From the NCBI GenBank assembly GCA_037903355.1, contig JBAJFE010000034.1, positions 1 to 64,000 on the forward strand: a DNA stretch of 64,000 nt. Reading direction: 5' to 3'. How positions within the stretch are numbered: position 1 is the stretch's first letter; each line of letters opens with the position of its first letter. Positions 34,224-44,350 of this stretch are shown here, in pieces. Below the pieces are notes generated by a model. The model was not told the origin of the DNA. It searched no databases and was given only the letters and a program-made list of their open reading frames with translations. Made by a program: the position numbers and the translations under genes. Origin of the DNA: Trichuris trichiura. Lineage: Eukaryota; Nematoda; Enoplea; Trichinellida; Trichuridae.

Positions 34224-37200
34224 TTAACGCATGCGGAATCCTTGGTGCCGACGATCGCGTGAAATGCTGTCACTTCTCGAATCATGCCGACGGTCGTTTC
34301 GGTAACTGTTTTCACGATTATGCTTCTTGTAGTCGTCGTAACGATCCTTGTCTCTTCGGCTGCTACGATCTCGACTAGGGGAACGGTCATTACGGCGATC
34401 TGGACGCTCCGAATCGCCCGTTCCACCATCGAAACGATCCTTCCTGTAGGAGTTCCTGCAATTCAGATCCCCATTGATTGGAGTGACAATTCTTCTGCTC
34501 AAGCCAAACTTACGCGTTATCAGATAAATTATCGATGTCAAGAGGCATACCGCCAGGTGCCCTTGCACGCCTTGTGTCTCCAAGTCCGCCCCCTACGAAA
34601 TCGTGGCATTTGAAAGGGATAAATTACGGGAAAATATTCTGCCTACCCAGACGGCGAGGTAGCCATCCTTTCACGGTCCGTCCGCGTTCCACGTCGACAA
34701 GAACGCGGCGCCCATCAATTTTTCTGCCGTCAGCGTGCTTATAAGCGGCTAAAAATGAATGCATACATACGAACTGCCCTAGGAAAGTTGCAGGGACACG
34801 ATCCTTGCTCTTCGGGTGCAGTGTTCAACCGGTGAACATTATACCACTTCGGCGAATTTGATCCTGCATTTTTTAAAAATAGCGTCTCACCTTTCATCCT
34901 TAGGCAAACAGGGACATAGTAAATTGTGTCAGCGAAACTTAAAACCGTCTGATTTTGAAAAAATTCTACATCATTCAAGCGCTGATTGAACAAACAAACG
35001 TACAAGTTGCTGCTTTAGAAATGTGGTAATAAAATTAAGAAATCATAAATCATTGGATAAATGGCAACATTGTTACTAGTTGCCGCAGTTTAATACCTGA
35101 CCATACCAAAGAAACCATGCCGGCTGCATACCACGTAGCGTTCAAAGAGTAAGTATACAAGAGGCAACCGCGCGTGTGCACTACAACGTTCATTTCGCTT
35201 AACTGTTTACCAACGCAATACTAACTTTAAAAGTTATTGACGAACAACAGGCTGCAGACAAAGATTGGAAAATTCACTTTCAAAGCGGACCATTTTCACA
35301 ACGATACATTTTCAGGACATGGGCAGAAGAAGAGTGTTACGTTTACAAGTCTTCCATGCTGCTTCGCCAGCCACCGCAAAGCAGTTACAGACAATCAGTC
35401 TTTTAGCACGAGAAGTCTAATTCACGGATGGCCATCAAAAAAGAATGATAAAAGTGGCCTTAATGTTTAGAGGTTATCTTCACCCCTCAACGAAAACGGC
35501 AACTATCAAAAAATTAACCGAAAAACAGAAGCGTTAAGGAATTACACTAAACCCACAAAAAGCATATTATCTCGTAGGTTAGTTTTCAACGTCGAACAGG
35601 ATGCTTGCGAGTATGAATTGACTATGCCGTACAAGATGTGATGTAACGTAAACTAACCCTATCATTGCCGACAGAATCTTACAACAAAGGTATACGCGCC
35701 GGTTCGGTGCAGCTTGGATGACTAACGTTATAAACACTGACATCGCGATGACTATACTGATTAAGGAATCACGCTTTAAAGGTATGTCGTAAGGAATAAA
35801 GCATCGTCAAACTATGCTAAGAAATCGTGGCTGTTTTGCCTTCTTAGAACTGCGCTCTACTGCTTGAGTAAGCAGTGAATATGGAAAAAAACTGCTTCGG
35901 AAACATACTGCGCTAAGGAGCTGGAAGTGAGTGTAAAAACCCGGCTTTTCGTACGTAGTTTCCGAAGTTGAAGTTGGAGAACAAATAGTAGCGAGAAAAC
36001 CTAACCTACAAACAAAACTAAAAAGAACACAATCTCTTATGATACTACCTGTGTTTATGTGTTAAGCGCTCAGCGTATAGCCGCCGATGAGCATCCTACG
36101 AACGATTAGCAAATCAATTACCTCAAATTGGAAACTTCGACAGGCAAAACCTGGTATTTACTGCTCTCCAGCCTTCCGCATATTACGGTACGAAGTTGTC
36201 GTGCTGGCAAAAGCAAACACTAGAACATACCTGCTATCAGCACAATGCGAACCTATTGGTAGATTACGGTGCTTTAGCTTACCTGAAAATCATATGAAGC
36301 GTAAACGAGCTGCGATCCACTGTTTAAGTTCAGCAAAAGCAATGATTTACCGACATCCCTAAATTTTACCTAACACCGCATTATGATGTCACATGTCGCC
36401 TTCACTCGGAGTAGTAGTTGTACACCCAACTAGTCGTCTCGTTTAGCACACAATATTCTGGTACTGCTGAAAGTGGATACCCAACCTACCGCTTCCTGGA
36501 AAGCCGTGAAGACGCAAGACCCTCTTACCAATGTTGTTGATGAATTTGAACGAAAGAAAAAGAATCGTCGTCGGCGCAGCAGAACAAAAAATATCAAACC
36601 TGAGCCGGCAGCTTGCGGCAAAGGTCCCACGCTGCCATTGGCATATGATGGGGAACATTACTTGCGCATTCAAACCATGCCTTACCTATACAAACCTAAC
36701 AAGTTGTGCGAGGACTGAATTTTTGAAGATTCATAAAAATGCCAACGGTTGGCGCACGTGTTAAGGAAAAGCTCTGTAAAAAAGGAAAAACCGATTAACA
36801 AGGTGTAAGAACGCTGCTACCAACGCAGCAAGTGGAAATAAAAGGAAAAAATTGACATTGTCACTTTTACCGTGCTCAGTGTGGGCCAGTGACATGGGCA
36901 GCAATTTCACCTATTTTTTTCCATCAAGCTGACGCCAGACAAACCTTTCTAAGCGCGCAGTGAGATCAACAAATCGCGATAATTAAATTGCGACATGCCA
37001 AATGCTCAAGCGGTAAATTAAACTCACCATGCATGTCTCGCTCGCGTTCGAATTCCAAAAATGCGTATCCGCGGGGGTTCTCCGCTTTGTCTTTCACCAT
37101 GCAAACCTGACAGACAAAACAGCGTAAATGGACAAACGGCAAATGTTATACTAACTTTTTTCAACGGCCCGTAAGTTTCAAATTCGCGTCTTAACTTGGC

Positions 37201-37748
37201 TTCGCTGGTGTCGTAACTCTAAGATACGCAATGTAAACTTAGCCGAGCGTACGCCATGAACAACGTTCACTCACAATGCGCGATACAAACAATGTTTTGT
37301 ACGGATCAGACGTTGCTTCAGGATTGTTATTCGGATTCCCTGGATTATACATTTTCAAGGAAAGGAAACAGCAAAAATTTTGTATAACCCTTACACAAAG
37401 CTATGCCCTTTTCTATACGATACGCTTCCATCTCCGACCGATCACGTTGCTGAAACATTAAAGATATAGCAATTGAGACGTAAGGCGACTAACTTTTCGT
37501 TCTATCCTTTCGCTTTTTGTCTCAACTTTGACAGGCGGTGGTTTGTCTTTTGGATCCTGAAACAAAGTGCATTCGTACGTTGATCCTGCACATACCAATT
37601 ATACCTCAAAGTAGGAAAGATACTGCGCAAGCCCTCGGTAAGGAGTTCGCTTCTTCTCGCTAACAAGCTTGTCAGGAGGCGGCAAGTACGGAATAGGATC
37701 ACGGGGTGCGAACAACGCCAACAAGTTCGGCGGGAGGTACTGCGTCAT
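34224..37748 (-). CDS. SNRNP70: U1 small nuclear ribonucleoprotein 70 kDa (U1-70K)
   Basis: Exons from the 5' end: 37748-37605, 37556-37494, 37449-37395, 37339-37275, 37218-37156, 37106-37028, 34748-34647, 34592-34514, 34455-34224; total 882 nt, 293 residues. The start [20 protein letters not shown] is the family N-terminus. The RRM follows, with RNP2 in [24 protein letters not shown]1 RGYAFLEF, then [23 protein letters not shown] and the diagnostic [19 protein letters not shown]. The C-terminus is a short Arg/Asp/Ser-rich tail ([15 protein letters not shown]), much shorter than in human (437 residues). The protein binds stem-loop I of U1 snRNA in the U1 snRNP and helps recognise 5' splice sites. 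One intron (34,749-37,027) is 2.3 kb while the others are about 40-75 nt. Confidence 0.95.
34749..37027 (-). other. Long intron of U1-70K
   Basis: No transposon or nested gene is certain. On the plus strand 36,473-36,718 is an 81-codon frame with a basic run ([13 protein letters not shown]) and a possible GT donor after it. I cannot assign it to a family or link it to other exons. Confidence 0.4.
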
Positions 37749-39440
37749 TATTCGTCAAACTTTACGCTTAAAGTAAGATCTGCAAGGTGAAATTAAGTTA
37801 AATTCGCTACGATAAAGCCAATTACACAAAGCAGTTAAAGAATACAGGAAAACCGAACAAAGAGCACACTCCACCAGCGGAACAAAAACATACAGTAACC
37901 GAATAACAAACATGAAAATCTTAATTGGGGTACTGTTGCGCGCTTGAGATGTGATTCAGTTAACTTGCAGTTGTGGTTGGTCGCTCAGTGAATCAATTTT
38001 TTGCGTTTTGGGCATTGAAGCCTGCAGTGAGGGTAGAAGTTTGACGACGTTCCTCCATGAAATGTTGTACTCTGAATTGTCCGCTCTGCCAGGTTCACCT
38101 TAAGCATATGCTTAACAATAAACCTAAATGAAAATCTCTTCGACGATATTGAATAGCCACGAAGAAGCGTTCATGCATAAACCGCTGATTATACCGTTGA
38201 GATGGCAAGGACACTTACGATCTGGTGAAGATATGCAAACATATGTACAGTACGTGCGCTATTTTTAGCCCGCACCTTAATGGCCGTACATGCGCAAGAT
38301 TGTGTATCCATGCAGCACTGAAAGTACGGAGAGCCGCTTAAACGATATGCGCCTTTTGCATTTCAAGTTGGTACAACATGGCAAGTATGATTGCGTCACA
38401 TTGCAAAAAAGAGACAGAAACAAATTCCGTCCCTTCATTTCGTTTCCGAAAGCACAGTTTACAACATATACGTATAACCCTCGGTGTACCAAAACTACAT
38501 TTGGAGCGGAGAAGCGCTTGTTCGCACCTGGCGAGTATTCTGGCAAATTCCTCGAGGATATTTAGGAGAAGATACGGTGCCACCGAAAAGGAATCGGGTG
38601 GAATTTCGGATGATGCAGTAGCTTTCAGCATTCACTTTCGGCGGAAATATCTGCCACGTCAGGGCACAAAGGAACCCATGGAAGAAGGCTTTTCGTGTGC
38701 ACGCAGTGATGAAACGATATGTCGAAACCACTTTGATCGAGCAAATACCGAGTCAAAGTTCTCCTACTGAAGATATTAAAGGTGGCCGTGAATAACAGGT
38801 TAACGATATGAAGTTGCGGTGTCAGCTGTCGCAGCAGTGCAGCATTAGCTTTCCGTCGACCCAGGTTTTCATAAACACTCATGCGGATATCGAGTAATAT
38901 ATTTGCCTAGGGTTGACTTGTTATTTCTTCCTCACATGGGGATGGATGTCTTGGTAGCGTGCAAAGCTCTCCTGAGGAGTTGGCCTCTCGTATGCATGAG
39001 ATGGTGGCGTACCTTGTTGTCAATCAAGTTTGAAGAAGATAAAAGAGTCTTTGGCTGAGCTTTCAGCTGCTTGCACCCTGTAAGCAATAAGTACCCCGCC
39101 GACGGTACCCTGCAAAGATTCGGAATGCAGCCCGTATAACTGGTTTACGACATGAATCGAGACTACTACAAACAATCGTCAGCAGGACATTGAGGATACG
39201 TGTTGTCACAAGTTTTGCATAGCGGCAGTGTGCCCAAGCTTTACATCGTCGTAGAATAAGAGTGGTTCCATAATGGTATGACACACCCGGTCTACACCTC
39301 AACTTCTGCGGGCGATTATTTATCAGGGAAAGCCGCTTGGACAGCACGAGCTTTCGTTGTTCCGTGGAGGTGCTCTGTGGCAACAGGAATGTTTTAGAAG
39401 ATATGCAATGATATGGTCATGTGTATTCTTTTACAAAAAA
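37749..39440. other. Intergenic upstream of U1-70K
   Basis: Promoter region of U1-70K is expected next to 37,749. Overlapping frames at 38,277-38,882 on both strands have no domain and mutually exclude each other. Confidence 0.4.
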
Positions 39441-39651
39441 TATAATAAAAACTCGATTATCGGAACCTGGATTTTTGGAATTTGGCGAGGCGGACAATGG
39501 ATTACAGTGTGATAAATGATGTTCAAGTTGTAAGCCTGTTATTTCTTAAATGACAAGCTTAGCTTTCCGAATAAGGCCTCCCGTTGTTTTTACGGTCCTG
39601 TAAATCGCTCTTCGGGCAAACTACGTTTATTTTAATAGTAGTTTGTACTTA

Positions 39652-39895
39652 TGAAGGCGTAAAGTTGGTAACGGGTTAGGTGGTTGAAGACGAAATGTAC
39701 ATGGATTTTTCCCGTTTCTATTTGCCAATGAAACGAGTCAAAAAGTAAAAAACTTTATTGTCGTTCAAAGGCACAAAACCAAACACACGTCAGACGTGTG
39801 TTTGGTTTTGTGCCTTTGAACGACAATAAAGTTTTTTACTTTTTGACTCGTTTCATTGGCAAATAGAAACGGGAAAAATCCATGTACATTTCGTC
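39652..39895. mobile_element. Fold-back element: 104-bp perfect palindrome arms with one-base centre
   Basis: Arms 39,688-39,791 and 39,793-39,896 are exact reverse complements around a single A at 39,792. The insert is flanked by a perfect 13-bp duplication TAGTTTGTACTTA (39,639-39,651; 39,896-39,908). The duplication length matches that of the Penelope-like insertions nearby, and the sequence includes an AATAAAG and a GAAACGGGAAAAATCC block; assignment to Penelope is inference. Confidence 0.75.
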
Positions 39896-40160
39896 TAGTT
39901 TGTACTTAAGTCTTAGAGGGCAGTCGGTCGTGCGAGCAGTACTACAGCGTCCCAAAACAATTGCTGCTTTAACAACGCTTGTTCGTTGCGTCATTTTCTC
40001 GGTTTATTCCGTGAATTGCTAGTGTTTGAATTACCGTTTCTTCAAGGAAAGCGTACAATTTTTTTCAAAAGGTTTGTTTGTTCTACAGAGTCACTAGCGT
40101 TTCTCATCAGCTTCTTTATACTTTCCGACCATTGAAAAGGGTTATCTTTCTCGATGCGCC

Positions 40161-40355
40161 ATGTCCGCAAAAAGAAAGCGGATAGTACTTTCTTTGAAGG
40201 AGAAATCTAAGATAATAGAAGCGCTGAAAAAGGGAGAATCAGGCTGTTCGTTGCGTGAAAAGTTCGGTGTCATCACCGCGACGGTCTTTGCCATTAACAT
40301 TGATGACAGATTTTCTGCAAAGAATTTGACCTTTTGTTGTATTCGTACAGTTTAA
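40161..40355 (+). pseudogene. Tigger/pogo transposase N-terminal fragment (CENP-B HTH)
   Basis: MSAKRKRIVLSLKEKSKIIEALKKGESG... followed by LREKFGV matches the psq/CENP-B N-terminal DNA-binding domain of Tigger and jerky proteins for about 45 residues; after that the frame loses similarity. No DDE catalytic domain is visible, so this is a remnant. Confidence 0.8.
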
Positions 40356-40488
40356 ATACAACTGAGCTGACGCGCGCACGAGCTGCTCTTCGAGGAGTGC
40401 AACTTAGAATGCTTGCAGTTAAGAAAAATCAATAAACAAAGAAAACCTCGATTAAACGGGAATACTTCCGTAATAAAACTTTTACATT

Positions 40489-43095
40489 ATGAAAACATAC
40501 GCTCCCGTACCAAGAAACCACATTTTCAAGACTATACAGGGTGTATACGGAACACCCTTCCTGTCAGCGGCCAGATATTTAGAGCATACACGTATTAAAG
40601 CGGGTCTTACTCAAGGCCAACTGACCTTCTTACTGAAATGCAGAGACCACAGAATTCTACCGAAGTGCTTTCAACTAAAATGGGGTCAGAACGTGGATAG
40701 TCACTCAAAACGAATCCTATTTTCCGCTGGATTATCTCTGCTCAAGAACGTTATAAGACAACACAGATTCACACTAGCGAATTTGAGAGCAAACTACAAC
40801 AACACACTCAGTTACCTCAGAAACCAACTACAGAGAGCAATTTACGAAGCCTTGGTCAGACATGTGGATGTGGCCGCAGGAACAGTTTGCACGACACAAA
40901 AACAGGTATTAAAAAGGAAATTCGATAGACTTCAGGCGAGTTTCCCGGTGACTTCTCTAAATGTCTACAGCAATAGCTTACAAAGGACCACTGAGTCGGA
41001 ACTAAATACAACAATAGTAAACCTCAGCTCCTCCTCTATAAGTGAAAATGAGAAGGCCATACTAAAAAAGGGACTGAACTTCGTTCCCACCCCTAAACGA
41101 CCACCCATTCTCGGTATCGTTACCTCAATTGAAGACAGCTTATCTTCGACAGACCCGCAAAGAGCCAGACAGATTAAAAGCACTTTATCTACATTAATCT
41201 TACATCACCGCTTCAACGCCACTCCTAACTTAAGTCGACATGAGATGAACTGCCTACATCAGCTTCGAAATCAACCGAACAAAATTATCACTTAAGCCGA
41301 TAAAGGGAATAAAATAGTTCTACTAGACAGAAACACCTACATAGAAAAAATGACAGCTATCTTAAGCACCAACAATTATGCCCCTTTACCCACTGACCCT
41401 ACAGAGACTTCCCGGAAAAATCTTCGATCTCTCCTCATCACATATGCCGCTGAGACCAACGAACCTGAATTCAGCAAAATGATAGCACATCTTAAGTTTG
41501 CATCGAACTTCAGACCCCCTGAGCTCTATGGTCTCCCAAAAGTACACAAACCAGGGATTCCAATGAGACCAATAGTCTCCATCATTAATAGTATCACAAG
41601 TGAACTCAGTCGATACTTAGGAACGATCATCAAACCGCTTACTGGCAAAGAGCCGTCCTTTATCAAAAATAGCAAAACTTTTGTCAACGAAATCCGGAGT
41701 CACTACCTAGAACCAGATGAGACTCTGGTTAGTTATGACGTAAAAGAACTATTCCCGAGCATCCCCATATCAGATACACTTGAGATCTTACACAATCTCC
41801 TCAATGCAGACACAAGTCTACCCACGAGAACTTAACTAAATCCCTTTCACATTGTCAAATTGGTTTCCTTTTGCATGGAAGAAGGCAATCATTTCACTTT
41901 TGATAACAAGTACTACAAACAATCTAGCGGAGTACCTATGGGCAGCCCCTTATCTCCAGTATTAGCAGAAATATTTATGGAAAGCTTTGAAAGACAGATG
42001 TTCGCAACGGTAGACAGACACATAGCTCCACGCCTTTTCAAAAGGTACGTAGACGACATATTCGTAATTATTAAAGCTGGAATGGAAGAGCAATTTTTAC
42101 AATTCCTCAACAACATCCGCCCGAACCAAATTGTTTTCACAATGGAAAAAGAAGACAACAACACCCTACCCTTTCTAGACGCTTTAATTATCCGCACAAA
42201 CGATGGGCTAAAAACCAGAGTATATAGAAAACCCACGCACACGGATCAGTACCTCAACTTTTCATCACATCACCCCAGATCAGTAATGCGAGGTATCCTC
42301 TCCGGAATGATTGACCGAGCAATCAAATTATGCAGTCCTGAATATCTTCAACCAGAGTTCAACCACATTCGAAACATTTTCTACAAGAACGGATATCCCA
42401 GGTCTTTTATTAGCCAAGTATTCAACTACAAGCTTCGAAAACGTGAACCTAGTGCAGAGAACGCTTCGCACCAGCCTTGCTTAGTTATTCCCTATGTGGC
42501 TAGCTTAGGAGAAAAAATTACCCGGCTAGGAAGAACGTTAGGTTTCAGAGTCTTCTTCAAGAGCTCCCCTAACCTCAGATCAATTCTTCGCTCGGACAAA
42601 ACAAAAATCCCAACAAACAAGAAGACAGGATTAGTATACGCAGTGGAATGCTCTTGCTCAGGAATTTATATTGGCGAAACGGGGAACACTTTAGAACATA
42701 GATTTAATGAACATTTAAAAAAGCTTGCAAGTTACAACAATGCGAAGGCCATGCTCAATAGCAGTGGCAATGGAACTACACAAAGAGGAAGACCAATTTT
42801 AAACCCGATAATCACCATGGAAAAAGCCAAACAAGCCTCTGCTGTGGCAGAACATGCCACAGAATGTTACCAGACGCTCAACCCAAAAGTCTTATGTTAT
42901 GAAAAGAACCTACGATTAAGAAGAATCAAAGAAGCCCTTTACATAAGACACAACCTCACATACAACCGCGACCAAGGAGCAGATGTAAGTGAAATTTGGA
43001 CAAATATAGTGACGCGTTACGACTGCTGCTCCATAAATGGACATGATACAAGAACACATGCAGCAAGTGACAGAAGAAATAATCACCGCACATGA
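40489..43095 (+). pseudogene. Penelope-like RT + GIY-YIG ORF with two in-frame TAA codons
   Basis: A single frame of 869 codons, starting MKTYAPVPRNHIFK, is interrupted only by TAA at 41,293-41,295 and at 41,833-41,835; the frame is unchanged on both sides, where the relative at 19,844-21,823 has Lys (or nearby residue). Reverse-transcriptase blocks: YGLPKVHKPGIPMRPIVS, SYDVKELFPSIP, SGVPMGSPLSPVLAE, FKRYVDDIFVI, LPFLDALI. Endonuclease block: LVYAVECSCSGIYIGETGNT, with downstream EALYIRHN. All catalytic motifs are intact, so two nonsense changes are the only visible lesions. Its sequence is clearly a different subfamily from the 19-23 kb element. Confidence 0.9.
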
Positions 43096-43229
43096 AAAAA
43101 TGCGAAGAAACGGACAAATTACATATCATACAAACAGAAGACCACAAACAAAGAGCTTTAAAACACCCGCTTTAAACCATGAAAACGACAGAAGACTCAA
43201 GTCACGCGCACAAGTTACATCCGTACCTC

Positions 43230-43277
43230 ACAACCGCTGAAGACGGGTCTCGGTCGACCCGAAAGCTCCGGAGTTAT
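43230..43277 (+). ncRNA. Hammerhead-like motif at the Penelope 3' end
   Basis: CTGAAGA (43,237-43,243), stem CGGGTC...GACCCG with a short loop, GAAAGCTCCGGAGTTA (43,261-43,276). Location in the terminal region just before AACGGG...CCGTAATAAAA matches the known placement of hammerheads in Penelope-like elements. Stem I not confirmed. Confidence 0.55.
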
Positions 43278-43410
43278 TTAGCACATTAAACGGGAATACG
43301 TCCGTAATAAAACTTTTACATTATGAAAACCTCGATTATCGGAACCACCCCTTGCAACAACTGCTTCCGATAATCGAGTTTCTACTGTACATTATGACAA
43401 GTACCAACTT

Positions 43411-43655
43411 GATTCTTCTTTTTTCTTTTCTCTCTCCTTTTAACGGGTGCGTTATTCAGAACAAATTTTTTTTTTACGGCTTTTTGGTCGGTCGGACGGA
43501 GCGGCTTGCTAACATAATGACCAACCCGACGGCGGCGCACTTAGCGCTGATGACGGGCCCCGGTGCGGCCCGAAAGCTCCGCGGATAATACGTTTGGAAT
43601 AAACGTTTTTAACGAACGGGTAGCAAAAAGCCGTAAAAAAAAAATTTTTATTTTG
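43411..43655 (+). mobile_element. Short non-autonomous hammerhead-bearing element, 245 bp
   Basis: Perfect 12-bp target duplication AAGTACCAACTT (43,399-43,410; 43,656-43,667). Ends with AACGGGTAGCAAAAAGCCGT then an A/T-rich tail and TTTTG, parallel to the Penelope terminus. A T-rich left part ending TTTTTACGGCTTTTT is the inverted counterpart of the right end. No ORF. Confidence 0.82.
43540..43590 (+). ncRNA. Hammerhead-like motif with canonical CTGATGA
   Basis: CTGATGA (43,547-43,553), strong stem II GGGCC/GGCCC, GAAAGC (43,572-43,577), then CGGATA as the NUH region. The best match to the hammerhead core in this window. As in the other copies an extra C lies between CTGATGA and the stem. 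Confidence 0.55.
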
Positions 43656-43667
43656 AAGTACCAACTT

Positions 43668-44350
43668 CAGCTCTCGAAGGGGGCTGAGTGCATTTGTGCT
43701 GTTTATCATTCATGCAGAGTTCCAATAGATTCCTCAATGACATTTTGAGAAAAGTAGCTTACTTTGAACACAATGACATAGAAGAACATATTCACAATAA
43801 TCATATTCTTCTGTTTTCCCGTAAAAAATGGGTAAGGGTAGCCTGTAACCTTCGGTCTGCAAGTTGAATTTCAGTATGTTGCAATTACTCCCGAGACCGA
43901 AAAGTATTTATTACGCCAGCAAGATAATCTGCATCTACCTACATGAAACTGTTTTTCTAGAATGCAGCAATGTAACAACAAACGGAAATAAGAAAATCGA
44001 TAGGATACCAAAAATCTGAACGTAGCTAATATGCAACTAATTTAGAACCAAATCCTAGTCAATGGCGCTTGAGGACATGAGGCACATTCGGCTGCTGCAC
44101 CGTCAGGTGAGCAATACAAGTCAGAGTAAAGTGTAGCAGCATCGACGGCTAACAATAGAAACTGGTCAGTCATTCCTGCCAGTACAAAAAAGTTTGAAAG
44201 TGTACGCATTGGGTTCGACCAGAATGTTCAACAAATAATTAGATAAAAAGCGGTACAACAATAGCATCATGAATTTAGATTTGGGTGCCAACTTTTGGCC
44301 GCGTGTAGCTAGATAACCAACTAGTTAAGTAAATTGAAAACAAAAAATGA
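43668..44350. other. Intergenic, downstream of SPTLC1
   Basis: Nothing recognised; presumably contains the SPTLC1 3' UTR on the minus strand. Confidence 0.4.

Larger units (their letters stand above)
40455..43325 (+). mobile_element. Near-complete Penelope-like element inserted in the Tigger
   Basis: Short direct terminal repeats (AACGGGAATAC then TCCGTAATAAAACTTTTACA) at 40,455 and 43,288, one long ORF, a 3' hammerhead-like motif, and a perfect 13-bp target duplication AAAACCTCGATTA (40,442-40,454; 43,326-43,338), which lies in the Tigger subterminal sequence. Removing the element and one duplication restores continuous Tigger sequence. Confidence 0.9.
39443..43387 (+). mobile_element. pogo/Tigger-like DNA transposon, interrupted
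   Basis: Terminal repeats AAACTCGATTATCGGAA at about 39,448 and, inverted, TTCCGATAATCGAGTTT ending CTACTG at 43,387 followed by TA, the typical target dinucleotide. The interior holds a CENP-B-type HTH start at 40,161, a palindromic insertion (39,652-39,895) and a Penelope-like element (40,455-43,325). Most of the transposase is missing. Confidence 0.7.

Noticed and set aside
38277..38882. Five overlapping frames on both strands as a possible gene
   Set aside because: Mutually exclusive, no domain, and no in-phase splice chain.
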